From the NCBI GenBank assembly GCA_034401135.1, contig JAWZSP010000006.1, positions 2,790,001 to 2,854,000 on the forward strand: DNA of 64,000 nucleotides. Reading direction: 5' to 3'. Each line of letters opens with the position of its first letter. Position 1 is the first letter of the stretch. Positions 22,801 through 34,521 of this stretch are shown piece by piece. Source of the stretch: Volutella citrinella. Lineage: Eukaryota > Ascomycota > Sordariomycetes > Hypocreales > Nectriaceae. The notes beneath the pieces were generated by a model. It was not told the DNA's origin, did no database searches, and saw nothing but the letters and a program-made list of their open reading frames with translations. Both the position numbers and the translations under genes were made by a program.

Positions 22801-25800
22801 CATGGCCAAACGGCTGCTAATACTCTAAGGGTGTGGGTCGCAGAGAGCCCGACACCGAATGAAACCAACCAGAGTCGTTAAGATGAATCATTCCATCCTA
22901 GCTACGTAGTCTAACATATCCCCTCAGCCGGATCCCATTGTTGCGTGTACCTTCACTTGACAACGTCTGAGCTTTTCGGGGTAGCCAGGGAGTATAAGTG
23001 ACCTTGATGACCTCAATATGGGCAACACGTTTCTGCCTGGTTCCATGAACGAAGCCTTTGGCTAGCATCCTACACCATCCTCATCATTTTCTGGAATGAG
23101 GATTCTCCGGCTGACGACGTCTGTCTAAGGGCGCATCCGTGTCAAGGGTTAGGATACGACTAGGGTAGGATTCGATATTACCGAATAGAGAACAAGACGA
23201 TTGTATTCAATTACTAAACGAAAAATTAACTGCGAAGTATTTTTTCCCCAGTCCATGGCGATCCATTTACGCATTCGTACTGCAGCGAGCCGATTCATCA
23301 CAGTATGACATATTGAGTCAAAGGCAAAGGAACAGTTCTCAATGAGCATAACATCCCGGTGTATTCTTATCGCTGTCCAACTATTGAGCATAAGCTGCTT
23401 GTGTCGAATACTCGCGGGCAACTTCGGAGCATCCAATATTCCTTCACGCAATTCTTCACCAGTTATTGACTGTCGCAGTCCACTGCTGTAAGGAAGGCCT
23501 ACCTTACACTGCCCACTTTAGGAGCTATGTGGCACTGAGTATTAATACAAGTACTTGGAAACCTAGCCAAAAGTCATCGGCAATCGTCTGGCGTGTTTCC
23601 ATCTAGTCCATGTTCAAATATTTGTACTACCACCAGCCAAGAGCAGCGACCGTATCCTTGGAAATTATGCTGAAGCAAAGCAGCTTACGCAAATAAATTT
23701 TCCCCTCTACCCTCACCCAGCACTTCTTATCCATGTCGGTTGATCGTGTGCCGAGGTGGATTGAGCTGAGCAGGCTGGAATGACGAACGCAGCCCCCATA
23801 ACCGATCACCCACGTGGAAATGGACATCGGCAAGTCCCGTGAAACAGATGACGACGAGGTTTGTTTCATGCCTGACAACCCATGACCCTTCTGGGCGGCA
23901 TACTCTCCGTCGGTTACAGTCACCACCAGGCCTCCTTCACGTACTGTAGCGTCTGCTTCTAAGCGAGGTGTTTCCCTTTTGCTGTGTGATGTCATGCAGC
24001 GGTCCTTCACCCAACGATGTTAGAGAGCTCTATGGAAAATCGTGGTGGCGATGGTTTTGTTTCTGTGTGAACGCTGCACAAAAGACCATGGAGTTTTGAC
24101 ATACTCCCCTTCAGTGAGCCAAACCGGGAAACTACAATTGCATCTCACCACAACAAATCACCAATCAGAGCATGGGTGCCTGAAACTTGGCATGATCGCC
24201 TTTTTGGCACAGTCCCAAGGGAGCGTTGGCAGCGTTTCAGGCACCAAAGGCCTGATGCCATGTCTCAGGGTTTTCTGAAAGCCAACAATCATGATGAGGC
24301 TGTGGCGTGCCACCTCAGGAGGCAAATATATGCACTGCACGGCAGGGTGGCGGTGACAATTGCAGATCTATCTGTGACAGGCGCAGGATGATGCAGCTTC
24401 TTGGCCGCGATTGTCGATCACTTGAAAAGCTTGGCTCGCAAGGCTCGCTGGGAGGTTGCGAGACACTGCACACAACCCAATCTTGCTAATAATGTGGCTG
24501 CATTTGGGCGCCCAATAACCAGCACAGGCAATTCTGAAGACGGACCAGGGGGGGGCTTGCAACGGCTGCTAGCATCTGATGCTGGCAGCTTAACCATGCC
24601 AGCTATAGTTGAGATCGACATTGTTATGCTTAGTGCTACGTATCATGTGTTTTCTTGTTTAACTTGTCTGCCTGTTCTTGTGTAGCCATTGAATTCAGGC
24701 TCTTTTGTTTTGAACTTGGGTATCCACTCTAGGGAGCCCAACTTCCCGCCCTGTGTCACAAAGGTCCAGTGGCGAGTTACCTTAGGTTTCAGTAAGGGGG
24801 CATCACTAGGGATGTTTACTTCACTTCCGTCCCTGGCAGCCCTCTGAGCGGGCCAGTCGATGCCAAGAAACCTGACCTTACATCTCGACGGCTGGTGCAC
24901 AGCGTCATGGGCCCGGTGTGAACGACCGGGCATGTTGGCGGCGGGGTCCAATCAAGCCACCGCTGGGTCATCCAGGTCTCAGTCCCCTGTCGCCATCGCT
25001 GTCGTCAACGTCATCACCAACAGACCCCCCCGTTCGACATCAACCGCCTTCGAGGGGCACTTGCTTGCCAGCGCCTTATTCCGCGATGCATGTATGCCCT
25101 TCAGATCGGGCCCCAGCCGACGTGATTCTTTGTTGCTTGCATGTTCCCTGCTCTCGAGAGGTGGCGGCCACACCTCGTACCACAGTACGTGCATGGCGGC
25201 CCCGAATGCCGACGGCGAAGGCGAGAGCACATGTCTTTGCCCAGGGAGCACGACGCAGTGGAACCTGAGCATGGCGGAGCCCACATCAGCCTGGAGGGGA
25301 TTTGGGGAAGCACTGCAGCAAACTCACTTCATCGTGGCCACAGCCACGACGGCAACGCCGCATTCCACAGCACCACGGCCAGGGCGGTGGGCTGCCTCAA
25401 CCAGGTTCACAATTGCTTAGAGTTAGACAGCCATGTCTAACATCCCGCATGGCAAGGTTCTGGGGTGCGCGCGCTCTGCCCGAGCATCCAGTGACAGTGG
25501 CCTCGAACTGTCATCGATGCCCTAAATCTAAATGCTGCTGCCCAAGGCGGCTCTGGACCGCGCAATGGACAGGTGGTGCACTGTGCAGGGCGCCAAAGTG
25601 AGCAAGCCACTGCAGTGCGCCCGCCGCAGATGCAGTAATTAATTACCGGTACCCCCGGGAGCTGCAACCCACTCAAGCCACTCCATGCTCGGCAAGCAAC
25701 TGGCTGGTCCTTCCTTGACTGACTCCCTGGCCGTCCAGGGCCTGCCCATGTTTCGCAGCAGCAACCTAGTGGCCCCCACCGCCCGTATTACGCAGTAAAT

Positions 25801-26353
25801 CTTGCCCAGGCTTGCCAAGCAGAGACACACGCAGTAGTACCGGGACAGGCTCTCTGCAAAACACCACCACCTGCCCATCGTGCTCTTCCTCTCCCACCGT
25901 CAGCCTCAACAGCGTCCACCCTCACCACCCTCGCGAGCCCCGGCAAACGCTTCTCTGTGCATCTCGCAACGCCTCATCCGCTCCCGTACCGCAAGCCCGC
26001 AGCTTCGCCTGCCTGATTGACCCCGCCGCGTCTGCATCTGCCGCACGCCGAGCCCCTAAACCCCGCACCGTACCGCACCGGCCGCCCGAATACTTGAGCC
26101 AAATTGCGGCTTGCTGCAGCTCGTTCCGTTGCGAGGTACGCACTAAATCCCACGACGGTTACTCTCTCCCATGCGCGCATATGCCGCCCTTGCGCAACCC
26201 TGACCTGACCACACTGCTTCACAGCCGTCTCCCTCTCTGTCGTTGTCTTTGCGCCGCCCATTCCGTCGATTCGACTCGCTGCGACTTCCTCCTTCTTCAT
26301 ACCTACCACACTCCACCGGTGCCGAGCATATATCACACAGACGCTCAACAACC
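19884..26353. other. Gene-poor divergent region upstream of the AEC transporter and pbs2
   Basis: About 6.5 kb without a gene I can support. The outer parts (to about 21.6 kb and from about 24.8 kb) are GC-rich, with chance frames on all strands. The middle (roughly 21.7-24.7 kb) is visibly richer in A and T. Short minus-strand frames at 22151-22369, 22372-22578, 23149-23451 and 23627-24010 look protein-like in composition but match no family I know and are broken by stops. The right end should hold the pbs2 promoter. Relics of a gene or old transposon, or long untranslated transcripts, are possible. Confidence 0.4.
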
Positions 26354-26395
26354 ATGCGCTGTAGCGCGCCGTCGACACTCTTACACCTCCGGTAG
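26354..26395 (+). other. Possible upstream ORF of pbs2 (13 codons plus stop)
   Basis: An ATG with a favourable CAACC context starts a 13-codon reading frame ending in TAG at 26393-26395. It is the last ATG before the pbs2 start. It matters only if the pbs2 transcript begins upstream of it, which the sequence does not show. Confidence 0.3.
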
Positions 26396-26914
26396 AACCC
26401 TCTCATACCTCCCCTCACGTCTATACAGCTTCACAAAAAGGCCATTGCACCGCCTACGAGCTTAACCCACACGACCTCTCTTCCCTCTCACTCTCTTGCC
26501 TCCTCTCTGTGCTTGTCGGCGCCGTCGCCTCATCTTCCAGGCCCTGGTCACTGCCAGTAGTCTAGACTCGGACCGACCGCCGATTGACCCCATACTGGCT
26601 CCAAAAATCGCACCATCGACTCCCTCCATCGTCTTTGTTCGTGCATATCGAATCGATCGCGTCCCGCTTACCGATCGACAAGCCTTGTCATCGACCTTTT
26701 TTGCTCTGCCTCTGCTCATTTCCCTGCGCCGCGCCGCGCTTTCGACGAGGCCATCGCCTGCACGACGCTTTGTCATCGTTTGACAAGATTCACCACCCAC
26801 TCGCTGGTGCCCTTTGCAAACGCTTTCATCCCCGCCATCTTCCTCGGCGGCCTCGCCTTTTCTCTACCTCCCCTCCAGTACCTACCATCACCATCAGCTA
26901 CCCCAATCCTCACA
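26396..26914 (+). promoter_or_regulatory. ATG-free, pyrimidine-rich leader of pbs2
   Basis: On the plus strand these 519 bp contain no ATG in any frame, although several would be expected by chance. The sequence is rich in C and T. This is what a transcribed 5' leader under selection against false starts looks like. The frame is open back to a TTG at 26780, but the context CACAATG at 26915 is the first real start. Confidence 0.6.
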
Positions 26915-28920
26915 ATGTCAGGCGCCGGCATCCCGGGCACCCCGGACGAGTCGTCCAGCGTCAACGAGTTTCCGACACCCACATCCCCAGGATCAGAAGA
27001 GTCCTCGGAGCCAAGCACGCCGCTCGAAGAAGACCCCGAGAGCCCAAATGAGCCCCCCCGAAGATATCCACCTGGGATGAGATCCATCTCCGACACTGCG
27101 AGCATGAACCCCAACTCTACTGCCCTCGGCGTTCTGAACATGGTTCGAAATCCAGCTCAGCCCTCATCCAGCTTCGCTAGCAGCGGGTCCCTCGACAACA
27201 GCGTAATGGCCAAAGCCCGAGCCCTGCATCAGCAGCGACTACAGAAAGGCATGTCTCCTGCCAGCAACCCCACCTCTCCCATGGGTCAATCACCAACCGC
27301 ATCTTCACCAAATGGCTTTCCAGCCAATCTGCGTATGCCCCCAAACATGCCGAGACCAAACTTGTCAAGGCCTGTTCCAGTTGCTCATCCAAACTCGGCC
27401 CCCACCATCACAAAACAATCGTTGAGTGAGAGACGAGGCGGGCCTGGTGCAATGAAGCTACCCTCCATGAGCGGATCCAGCCCGACGCCTGGAAGAATGA
27501 AGCGCCCTGGCCCAGCACTGAAGCTTAGCGACATGGGTGGTGCTAAGCCAGACGAGAAGCCGAACGGAGGCGGCCACGGGTCCAAGATGGATGACTTTAA
27601 GAAATACATTGATACCGACAAAGGCTGGGTGACGTTCGAGGGCGCCGCCACAATCACGCGGACAGGTGTTAATTTCGCCAACGGCCAAACATTCAAGATC
27701 TCCCTCGACGAGGTTGAAGTACAGACCGAACTCGGCAAGGGCAACTACGGTACTGTTTACAGGGTAAAGCATGCCAAGCGCAAGGTTCCTCGCTTCGGTC
27801 AGGGCCTTTCCAGCAAGCCTCTCCCAGTGCAGCATTCGAGATCGGATCCTTCACCCGTTCGACCGACAGAGGACGGTACGGATGCCAAGGATGATAGCAC
27901 CACAGGCACCGTCATGGCCATGAAGGAGATGAGGCTGGAACTTGATGATGCCAAGTTCACAACCATTCTCAAAGAGCTGGTCATTCTTCACGAGTGCGTG
28001 TCACCATACATCATCGACTTCTACGGCGCATTCTTCCAGGAGGGCGCCGTGTACATCTGCATCGAGTACATGGATGGCGGATCGATCGACAAGCTCTACA
28101 CCGGCGGTATCCCCGAAAGTGTGCTGCGCAAAATCACATACTCGACCGTTATGGGTCTAAAGTCGCTCAAGGATGAGCACAGTATCATCCACCGTGACGT
28201 AAAGCCCACCAATATCCTCATCAACACCCGTGGACAGATCAAAATTTGTGATTTTGGTGTCAGCGGCAATCTAGTTGCCAGCAAGGCCAGGACAAATATC
28301 GGATGTCAGAGCTACATGGCACCTGAGCGAATCTCAGGGGGCGGAATGGCGCCAACTGGCAGTGCCGATGGCACGTACAGCGTCCAGAGCGATGTGTGGA
28401 GTTTGGGCTTGACGATTATCGAATGTGCCAAGGGCGCCTATCCTTACCCACCCGAGGTGTCTTCCACCATCTTTAGCCAATTGAGTGTAAGTCTGGGAGT
28501 GCGACATTTCCCCTTCAAAACCCAAACTGACTTCATTTCCAGGCCATCGTCGAAGGAGAGCCCCCTTCTATGCCGGACGAAGGGTATTCGGATGCTGCGA
28601 AGGAATTCGTCAAGGCCTGTCTTCACAAAGTCCCCATGAAGCGACCGACCTACGCCCAGCTGCTCAAGTCTCCTTGGCTCCTTGAATTCACGAAGCCGCA
28701 GACCATCACAGAGGAGGAGGAAGAGGGCGAGGAGGTTGAGCAGGTGGCAGAAGCTGTGGGCAAGATCAAGATCGACTCGAGCACCGAGGACCCGGAGGTG
28801 GCGGATTGGGTCAACGGTGTGATAAGGCGCAAGCAGGCGGGACTCGCCGATGGCGGCCCTTCGCAACCTGCGCTGCACACGGCTCCGCTCAACGCACTCA
28901 GCCCCGTGGCAACTGCGTGA
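26915..28920 (+). CDS. pbs2: MAP kinase kinase of the HOG osmostress pathway (Pbs2/Os-5/Wis1 type)
   Basis: Two exons (26915-28486 and 28543-28920) encode 649 residues. The protein phosphorylates the Hog1-type MAP kinase in response to osmotic and other stress. The N-terminal roughly 260 residues are Ser/Pro-rich and disordered, as expected for a scaffold part. The kinase domain has the glycine loop GKGNYG (274-279), ATP-anchoring Lys in MAMKEM (337), catalytic HRDVKPTN (426-433) and DFG (446-448). The activation segment LVASKARTNIGCQ holds the two usual phosphosites, Ser456 and Thr460. A roughly 45-residue Ser/Asp-rich insertion separates the glycine loop from the lysine strand. The tail is acidic (a run of Glu near residue 575). 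The single intron lies just after SQLS in the C-lobe. The start at 26915 is the first ATG after a long ATG-free leader. Confidence 0.95.
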
Positions 28921-30127
28921 AGGCAGATCCACCAGTCGGCGATGCTCTTTTGAGACGCCGCATATCTACATGGGTTGACTGGGCGACTTCTCACTTCCGC
29001 GAGCCAACTGAGCAGGCATCTTGTTGGCGAGAGAGAAATTTCGCTCACGACATTGCACACATCATTGGACCTTGGCAATCGTCGGCGCCCGATAAACTGT
29101 GCGGCCCGTACTACTTGCTGGCTGTTATCATTGGGTGCCTTGATTTGACCAACGGCACTTGGCTCTGGGTTTCTTGGCGCTTTTTTGTTATAATCTATCA
29201 GCACCGCATGTTGGCCCTTCCCTCGATATCTTCACACACACACATCACCCTGTACACGCATTGGGACGGACATTAGACGGGTAAAACTCAGGTGACATGA
29301 TGAGACGGGAAACTTGTTGTCTTTTTCTTTGCATTTTTGTTCTGCTCCAGAGACTCAATAATCCCCCTGTTCTCTGATTTGTTGGGCACGCATCCACGGG
29401 GGGGCTGTTTTCTTTTCTTTCGGGCGGGCGATGGGCTGGGAAATGGGAACGGAACTGCATGGAAAGACATGGGACATGACTCTATTTTCGATTTATCTCC
29501 ATGTACGTATATGATGATGTGGTGAGGAGCCTTTGTTATACATTCTCGTTTTCACGTACCTGAACAATCACTGGCCGAGTTCGTCAGGTTGTGAGCATCA
29601 CATAAAACAAAGCTGCAGTGCTTTATGACTGTGAACAGTATCATTGTAAACAGTATCGTATATTCATTTCATGATTAAACGGACATTACGTGACAACAGG
29701 CCTTCCGGGTCCCATTAGTGTCCTCCCCTCCACTCCATGTTTGAGAATCATCGCAGCATTTCAGGCAGCCCGCCAAACAGAATAAATCATAGCCGCCGCC
29801 ACAACGTACAAACACTCTTTGGTCATGTTCGCAACGGTGACACTTTCAAAGCTATGGCACTCTCAAGGGGGGTTCGGGGGTCAGAGACGCTGGCTTCTCT
29901 TCCTGATTGCTCTTTGGAAAACGTGTGTCCGCAGGAACAGGGTGAATGGAGATTTCAGAATGTGACCCCTGGTTGTTCGGCGCCGTCTCGCCATTATTAC
30001 CACCTCGCAAAACAGTCGCAGTGGACAGCCGCTCGTCGTCCTTCTTTTCAGTCTCAGTAGCTTGCTGTGATTTGTCAATATCGCAGTTCGCGGTCGGGGC
30101 CGGCTGCCTCAAGTGAAAACCATCGCG
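28921..30127. other. Convergent intergenic region between pbs2 and Sur7-like gene
   Basis: The 1.2 kb hold the 3' ends of both genes. T-rich and AT-richer stretches occur at about 29,160-29,340 and 29,560-29,700. The short frames seen on either strand have no recognisable content. Confidence 0.45.
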
Positions 30128-31075
30128 CTACGAGTAGTCATCCTTGACGCGGCGGCCATCGTACGTGGAGCTGCGGACAGAGCGGCGACGACGCCATGGT
30201 CGGCCACTGTAGCTGTTGGAGACACCACCGTCGGCCTTGTCACGGCGCATTCCGAGGCAGAATAAGATGGTGGCAATGAACAGCGCCGCCCAAGCGCCCC
30301 AAGCGAAGCCGAAGGCGTAGCTGCCAACGCTAGCGGAGCGATTATCGCCATGGAAGGCATTGCGGGCGATGACGAAAGTAGCACTGTATCGTGTTAGTGT
30401 AGCTCTCGCCCAAGACGGGTCAGGGATTACATACGTCATCAGCGCGTCGGCCACAGAGAGGAAGAGTAGGGCGACTGCAGCGGCAAGGCCGGCGACGGCG
30501 GAACCAAGACGGCCACAGCAGGCGACGAAGCCCGAAAAGAATGCCAGGACCTGGAAGAAGAGGGCAATCAAGAAGAAAACCCAGCCGAAGCGCCACAGGT
30601 AGAAGAGCTTGCTCGATGTAGTGCCATTTCCATGGCTGCCGATGAGCTCCGCAGGCACTCCATTAGCATCACGGGCCCAAGCCCAACCAAAGGGCGGCGC
30701 AGGGTGGGCGCTTCCACAATCCGTGTTGCCGCGCCCGCAGAAGTAGAAAAAGGTCCATTGCGTTGTGTCGCGGGCGCCCGTGATGCCGTTGGTGTCGGCA
30801 CGGAGGAAGTACGTGCGATTCAGAGGCGCCGAGTCGGTGACGCCTGGCAGTATGAGAAGAAAGGTAAGGACGAGAGAGGCAGCTACAAGCAGCATGCCTG
30901 CAATGCCTAGAATGCCGTCTATAGATCGAGTCAGCAAGATGGCTCAGAAGTAGGGGATGTTGGGATGTTCCGAAAATGTGCCCGAAAAGGAAGTGATGAT
31001 GTAATGGGTCCTGTTGGCCACCAAGAGGCACCTGGAGGGGAGGGGAAAGAGAGAGGGCGACATACTCCTCGCCAT
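30128..31075 (-). CDS. Sur7/PalI-type four-span plasma-membrane protein
   Basis: Exons 31075-31066, 30918-30435 and 30383-30128 join to 249 residues. The tiny first exon encodes MAR plus one base, giving MARNGILGIAGM. This is followed by a first membrane segment (LVAASLVLTFLLILPGV), an outer loop with QWTFFYFCGRGNTDC (the claudin-like W...C pattern of Sur7 proteins) and three more membrane segments. The cytosolic tail is basic (RPWRRRRSVRSS). Proteins of this type sit in eisosomes or cortical patches and act in membrane organisation and cell-wall integrity. The second intron (30384-30434, 51 nt) has no stop and is a multiple of three, so an unspliced frame also reads through. The CTAAC branch site and the family-like join ALMTATFVIARNAF support splicing. 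Confidence 0.87.
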
Positions 31076-33432
31076 GATGGCTTTTGGGTGCTCTGAGTTG
31101 ATTGAGCTGTGCCCGGTGTGTGGTCGAAGCTTCCAACCCGACTGGTTCTGCGCAGCACGATGACTGGCGACAAAATCCCCCAAGCTCCTCACTCCTACCG
31201 CGCTTCGATGAGGTGGGGTGTGAATGTGGTGTGTTGCTTGTCACGCCAGAAGACGGCGGAGCACGTGTGGCTGTTGTTTGGCGACAAAAGTCGATTTGAT
31301 GGGGATTTAAGAAAGACGCCGCGAGTCGACCAAAGGCTGCGATACTTGGGGTGATCGGGTTCGGAAAGGTGGGAGTGGGAGAATAGCTGGTGTTGCGCTT
31401 AAAGGCTCCGTTGCGGTGGATGCCAGGTTTTATGAGCTTTGGGATCGCCTTGGCCTTGGTTGGTCCCTTGCACAGAAGCTCGCTGGCCGATCTGTTTTAG
31501 CGTCGGCGGAGGGGCCTAAAATTCTAAATAGCCGGGAGTGTCTCGGACAGGGAGGGTCGATTGTCTCAGAGCCACCAGTCACAGAGGGCGCTGGTCCTGG
31601 TACTGCCTGTGTGTTGGACGAGACCGGGAAGGGGAGGCAGGGGTAGACTGTGCAAGATGGGAAGATATGGGAGAAAGCCGCGTGGATGACTTGGTTTTAG
31701 CTTGAAGTGTGTGTCCGGAAGGAGGTGGTGCAAGCAGCGGAAGGTGAGATGCTGGCGAGAGAAGGAGAAACCTTATGAACCAAGTGATGATGCAAGTACG
31801 TGCATGGCCCTACTACCGGTACTTACTCCTGCTAGCACCTCACTAAATACCAGCTGCCATCATGCCGGACCTCGATCTCGACTCCAACATGTGCCAGCAG
31901 TGAGCAGACTAGCTACCCACTAACAAGAACAGCAAGATTCAGCTCCCCAGCGTTCCATTGGCAAAGGTTACGTATGTGGTGCATCAGCCGCGACATCCCA
32001 GTGGCTACTAACTACCCGATACAAGACTAGTGCGACCGTGATTACACCCACAAGAAGTTGCACGGGGCTATGGGCGCCGTGAAGCTTTGCGACCCTCGAC
32101 TTTTTGGCGCCTGGATCGCCCATCAGGTGGTGCGTAGGTGATGACGACAGTGACGGCAATGGACATGGCCTAGCGGGAGGCCACCCCTGCGCTACCAAGC
32201 AAGTGCCAAGACTCCAAGGCAAGGCGAGGGAAGCTCCACGGGAGCTTGGAGCCGATCTGAGAGTGAGATTTTTTGGGGAGGGGCCTCGGCATGCATTTAC
32301 TTCCACTCCAGATGGTAATCGCACCACCGTGAAACCATGCGCTCAAGCCAGGGGCGGTGAAGAGGAAGACGGACTCACAGGAGGCTGTTCCATACTCCAC
32401 GCTCCACGCCGAGTCTCGGGTTGTGGGCTGTCGTCGTTGCGGTCGGTCCCGGATTCCGCTAATGAACAGTTCCAAGCTGAAGAGATGCATCTCAGCCGAC
32501 GTCACGACCTGCGCAAACCGTGTGGCTTGGCCTCAACCCGGAGGTGTAGGCTTCTACCGCGCAGGCTGCCAAGCCGGAGCACGGTCCTCTGTGGATGTCG
32601 ATTGCGTACAGCACAGCACAGCACAGCACTTGATCTCGGTAGATTTATCCATCACCCCATGTTTCTCCGCCTATGGCTCTCGGCAGTCTCCGCAATGACA
32701 TGCACGTTTTCATCTCGCGGCTGCTGGAGCAGATTCGCTGTTGCAACGAACAACGCCACGATGCTAGTCAACCAGCCCAGCTTGTGCGACGCGGCAGAGA
32801 TGCAGCAAGCACGCACGCCGTTTGTCCGCCCCTTGGCCCTGCTGGATTGGCCCGCCCATCGGCTGCCGGTTTGACAGCTGCATCACCATCTGCCGGGCTC
32901 GTCGCCTTGCTGCGCCACCCACTCGCTGCGTCAGTGCCTTGTACTGCGCACCGTGTCGCCGTGCGGTTGCGTAGCACAATGGCGGTGCCTTCAGCTGCTG
33001 CGGGCCCTGCTCTGCTTCTCTGGTACGATGAGGGCAACGGCAACACCTCGCCTCAGGGCTTTCTGGGCATGGGAGACTTGTTTCAGTCATCCGCGACCAC
33101 CAGCTTGATCAGGTGCTCCTCGAGTGCCCCCTCGAGCGCGTTCCTTGTTTTGAATTGACCATGCACCTAATAAGCAAGTACCATATTGATGAGTAGTAGT
33201 AGTGGTAGCCATGGACTGCTTGCCAAGCTTGGCTTGCCTTGTCCCTTGTCGCAGGAATACCTGCCAAGCGCTTCTATGTAATCCGTATGCCGCCCACCAA
33301 GCTCGGTCGCTCGGGACTTTTTAGTGCCGGTGCCCGACGTCACAGGCTCCACATCTCGGCCGGTTTCCATCCCACGGATCGTCGTTCGTCTCCTGCCCCG
33401 ACTGTCAACACACATCCCCACCACTGAGGAAT
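31076..33432. other. Divergent intergenic region between Sur7-like gene and lip2
   Basis: About 2.4 kb without a supported gene. It contains four ACAGC units (32608-32627). A plus-strand frame at 32104-32874 is long but has no recognisable content and atypical composition. The two promoters should be at the ends. Confidence 0.4.
32608..32627. repeat. ACAGC tandem repeat, four copies
   Basis: A perfect 5-bp unit occurs four times in noncoding sequence. Confidence 0.85.
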
Positions 33433-34521
33433 ATGCCACCACCACGAATACAGAGCCTCCGCCAACGGCTGTGCTCCGTTTCGCCGCAGGGCGCCGTGCC
33501 TGTGTCGGCACACCGTCTGCCCGCTCTCCACCAGACCTCAGCCGGAGCCTGCTCGGTCCGATCATGCAGCTCGGCTGCCCAGCCCGGCCTATCCTCCGGC
33601 CTCCATCCCGGCCTCACCCCCGACTCGCCCGTGTCCTACAAGGACCTACCGCTTCGACTACTCCGCCACACACATCTCAATAACGACACCGGGGCCTTCG
33701 TCCCATACGACGTCGCAAATAGCACGCAAGAAGAGCTTCGCGCCCAGCTCCTCGGGTGGAAGAACTCTCCAACCCAACACCCTCCTCACCCTCAACTCCT
33801 CACCTTCGAAGCCACCCCAACAATCACACTTGGTCGCCGCCAAGATGCTCTTTCCTCCGAACAAACCACTCGTCTACAGGCTCCGTTGAGCATCCACCCC
33901 TCGCTCCTCCGCCGGCCACAACGAGGAAGTGCCTCCCAATTATCATTTGCCCCTGAAGTCCGCCCGACCAACCGCGGCGGCCTGACGACGTACCACGGTC
34001 CGGGACAACTTGTGGCATGGCCCGTTCTGGACATGCACTCATCCCTATACGCGCGATATTCTGTGCTCACCTACGCCGCCCACCTCGAGGCGACCACACG
34101 CCGGCTTCTCGCCACCGTCTTTGGTATCGCATCATACACCACCCGCGACGAGCCGGGAGTCTGGATACCAGCCGCCCCGGGGCAGCCTATGCGCAAGATT
34201 GCTGCGTTGGGCGTGCATCACCGACGGCACGTCACATCTCTGGGGATTGCCATCAACATCGATGTCCCTGTGAAGGGCGATGAAGACGTCAACCCTTGGT
34301 CGCGTTTTGTGCCTTGCGGACTTGATGGCAAGGAGGTGACCTCTGTAGCAGCCGAACTGCAACAACGAGCGTCCGGCTCTGCGACCAAGGTTCTCGCCGA
34401 GTGGGACATGGCCAGCTTAGGCGCTCGTTGGGCACATTTGTTCGAGGAAGGCCTGCTGGACGAGGCGAAACGCGATTTAGAATGCGAGGTGGGCACACCT
34501 TCTCGCAGGTCTGTTGTATGA
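33433..34521 (+). CDS. lip2: Mitochondrial octanoyltransferase (LipB family)
   Basis: The enzyme moves the octanoyl group from acyl carrier protein to lipoyl domains (first the glycine-cleavage H protein), the first step of lipoic acid attachment in mitochondria. One exon encodes 362 residues. The N-terminal roughly 60 residues are rich in Arg, Ser and Ala and nearly free of acids, as in a mitochondrial presequence. The LipB signature RGGLTTYHGPGQL is at 181-193. The catalytic Lys is Lys255 in KIAALG, and the catalytic Cys is Cys295 in FVPCGL, matching the Lys/Cys pair of bacterial LipB. LGRRQ at 133-137 is the other conserved substrate-loop feature. The protein is longer than typical bacterial LipB because of the presequence and a Ser/Pro-rich segment around 105-175. 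It stands alone; no lipoyl synthase gene is near. Confidence 0.93.
   Translation: MPPPRIQSLRQRLCSVSPQGAVPVSAHRLPALHQTSAGACSVRSCSSAAQPGLSSGLHPGLTPDSPVSYKDLPLRLLRHTHLNNDTGAFVPYDVANSTQEELRAQLLGWKNSPTQHPPHPQLLTFEATPTITLGRRQDALSSEQTTRLQAPLSIHPSLLRRPQRGSASQLSFAPEVRPTNRGGLTTYHGPGQLVAWPVLDMHSSLYARYSVLTYAAHLEATTRRLLATVFGIASYTTRDEPGVWIPAAPGQPMRKIAALGVHHRRHVTSLGIAINIDVPVKGDEDVNPWSRFVPCGLDGKEVTSVAAELQQRASGSATKVLAEWDMASLGARWAHLFEEGLLDEAKRDLECEVGTPSRRSVV

Noticed and set aside
32104..32874. 256-codon plus-strand frame
   Set aside because: No start context, no introns or domains, atypical composition; most likely chance in GC-rich DNA.
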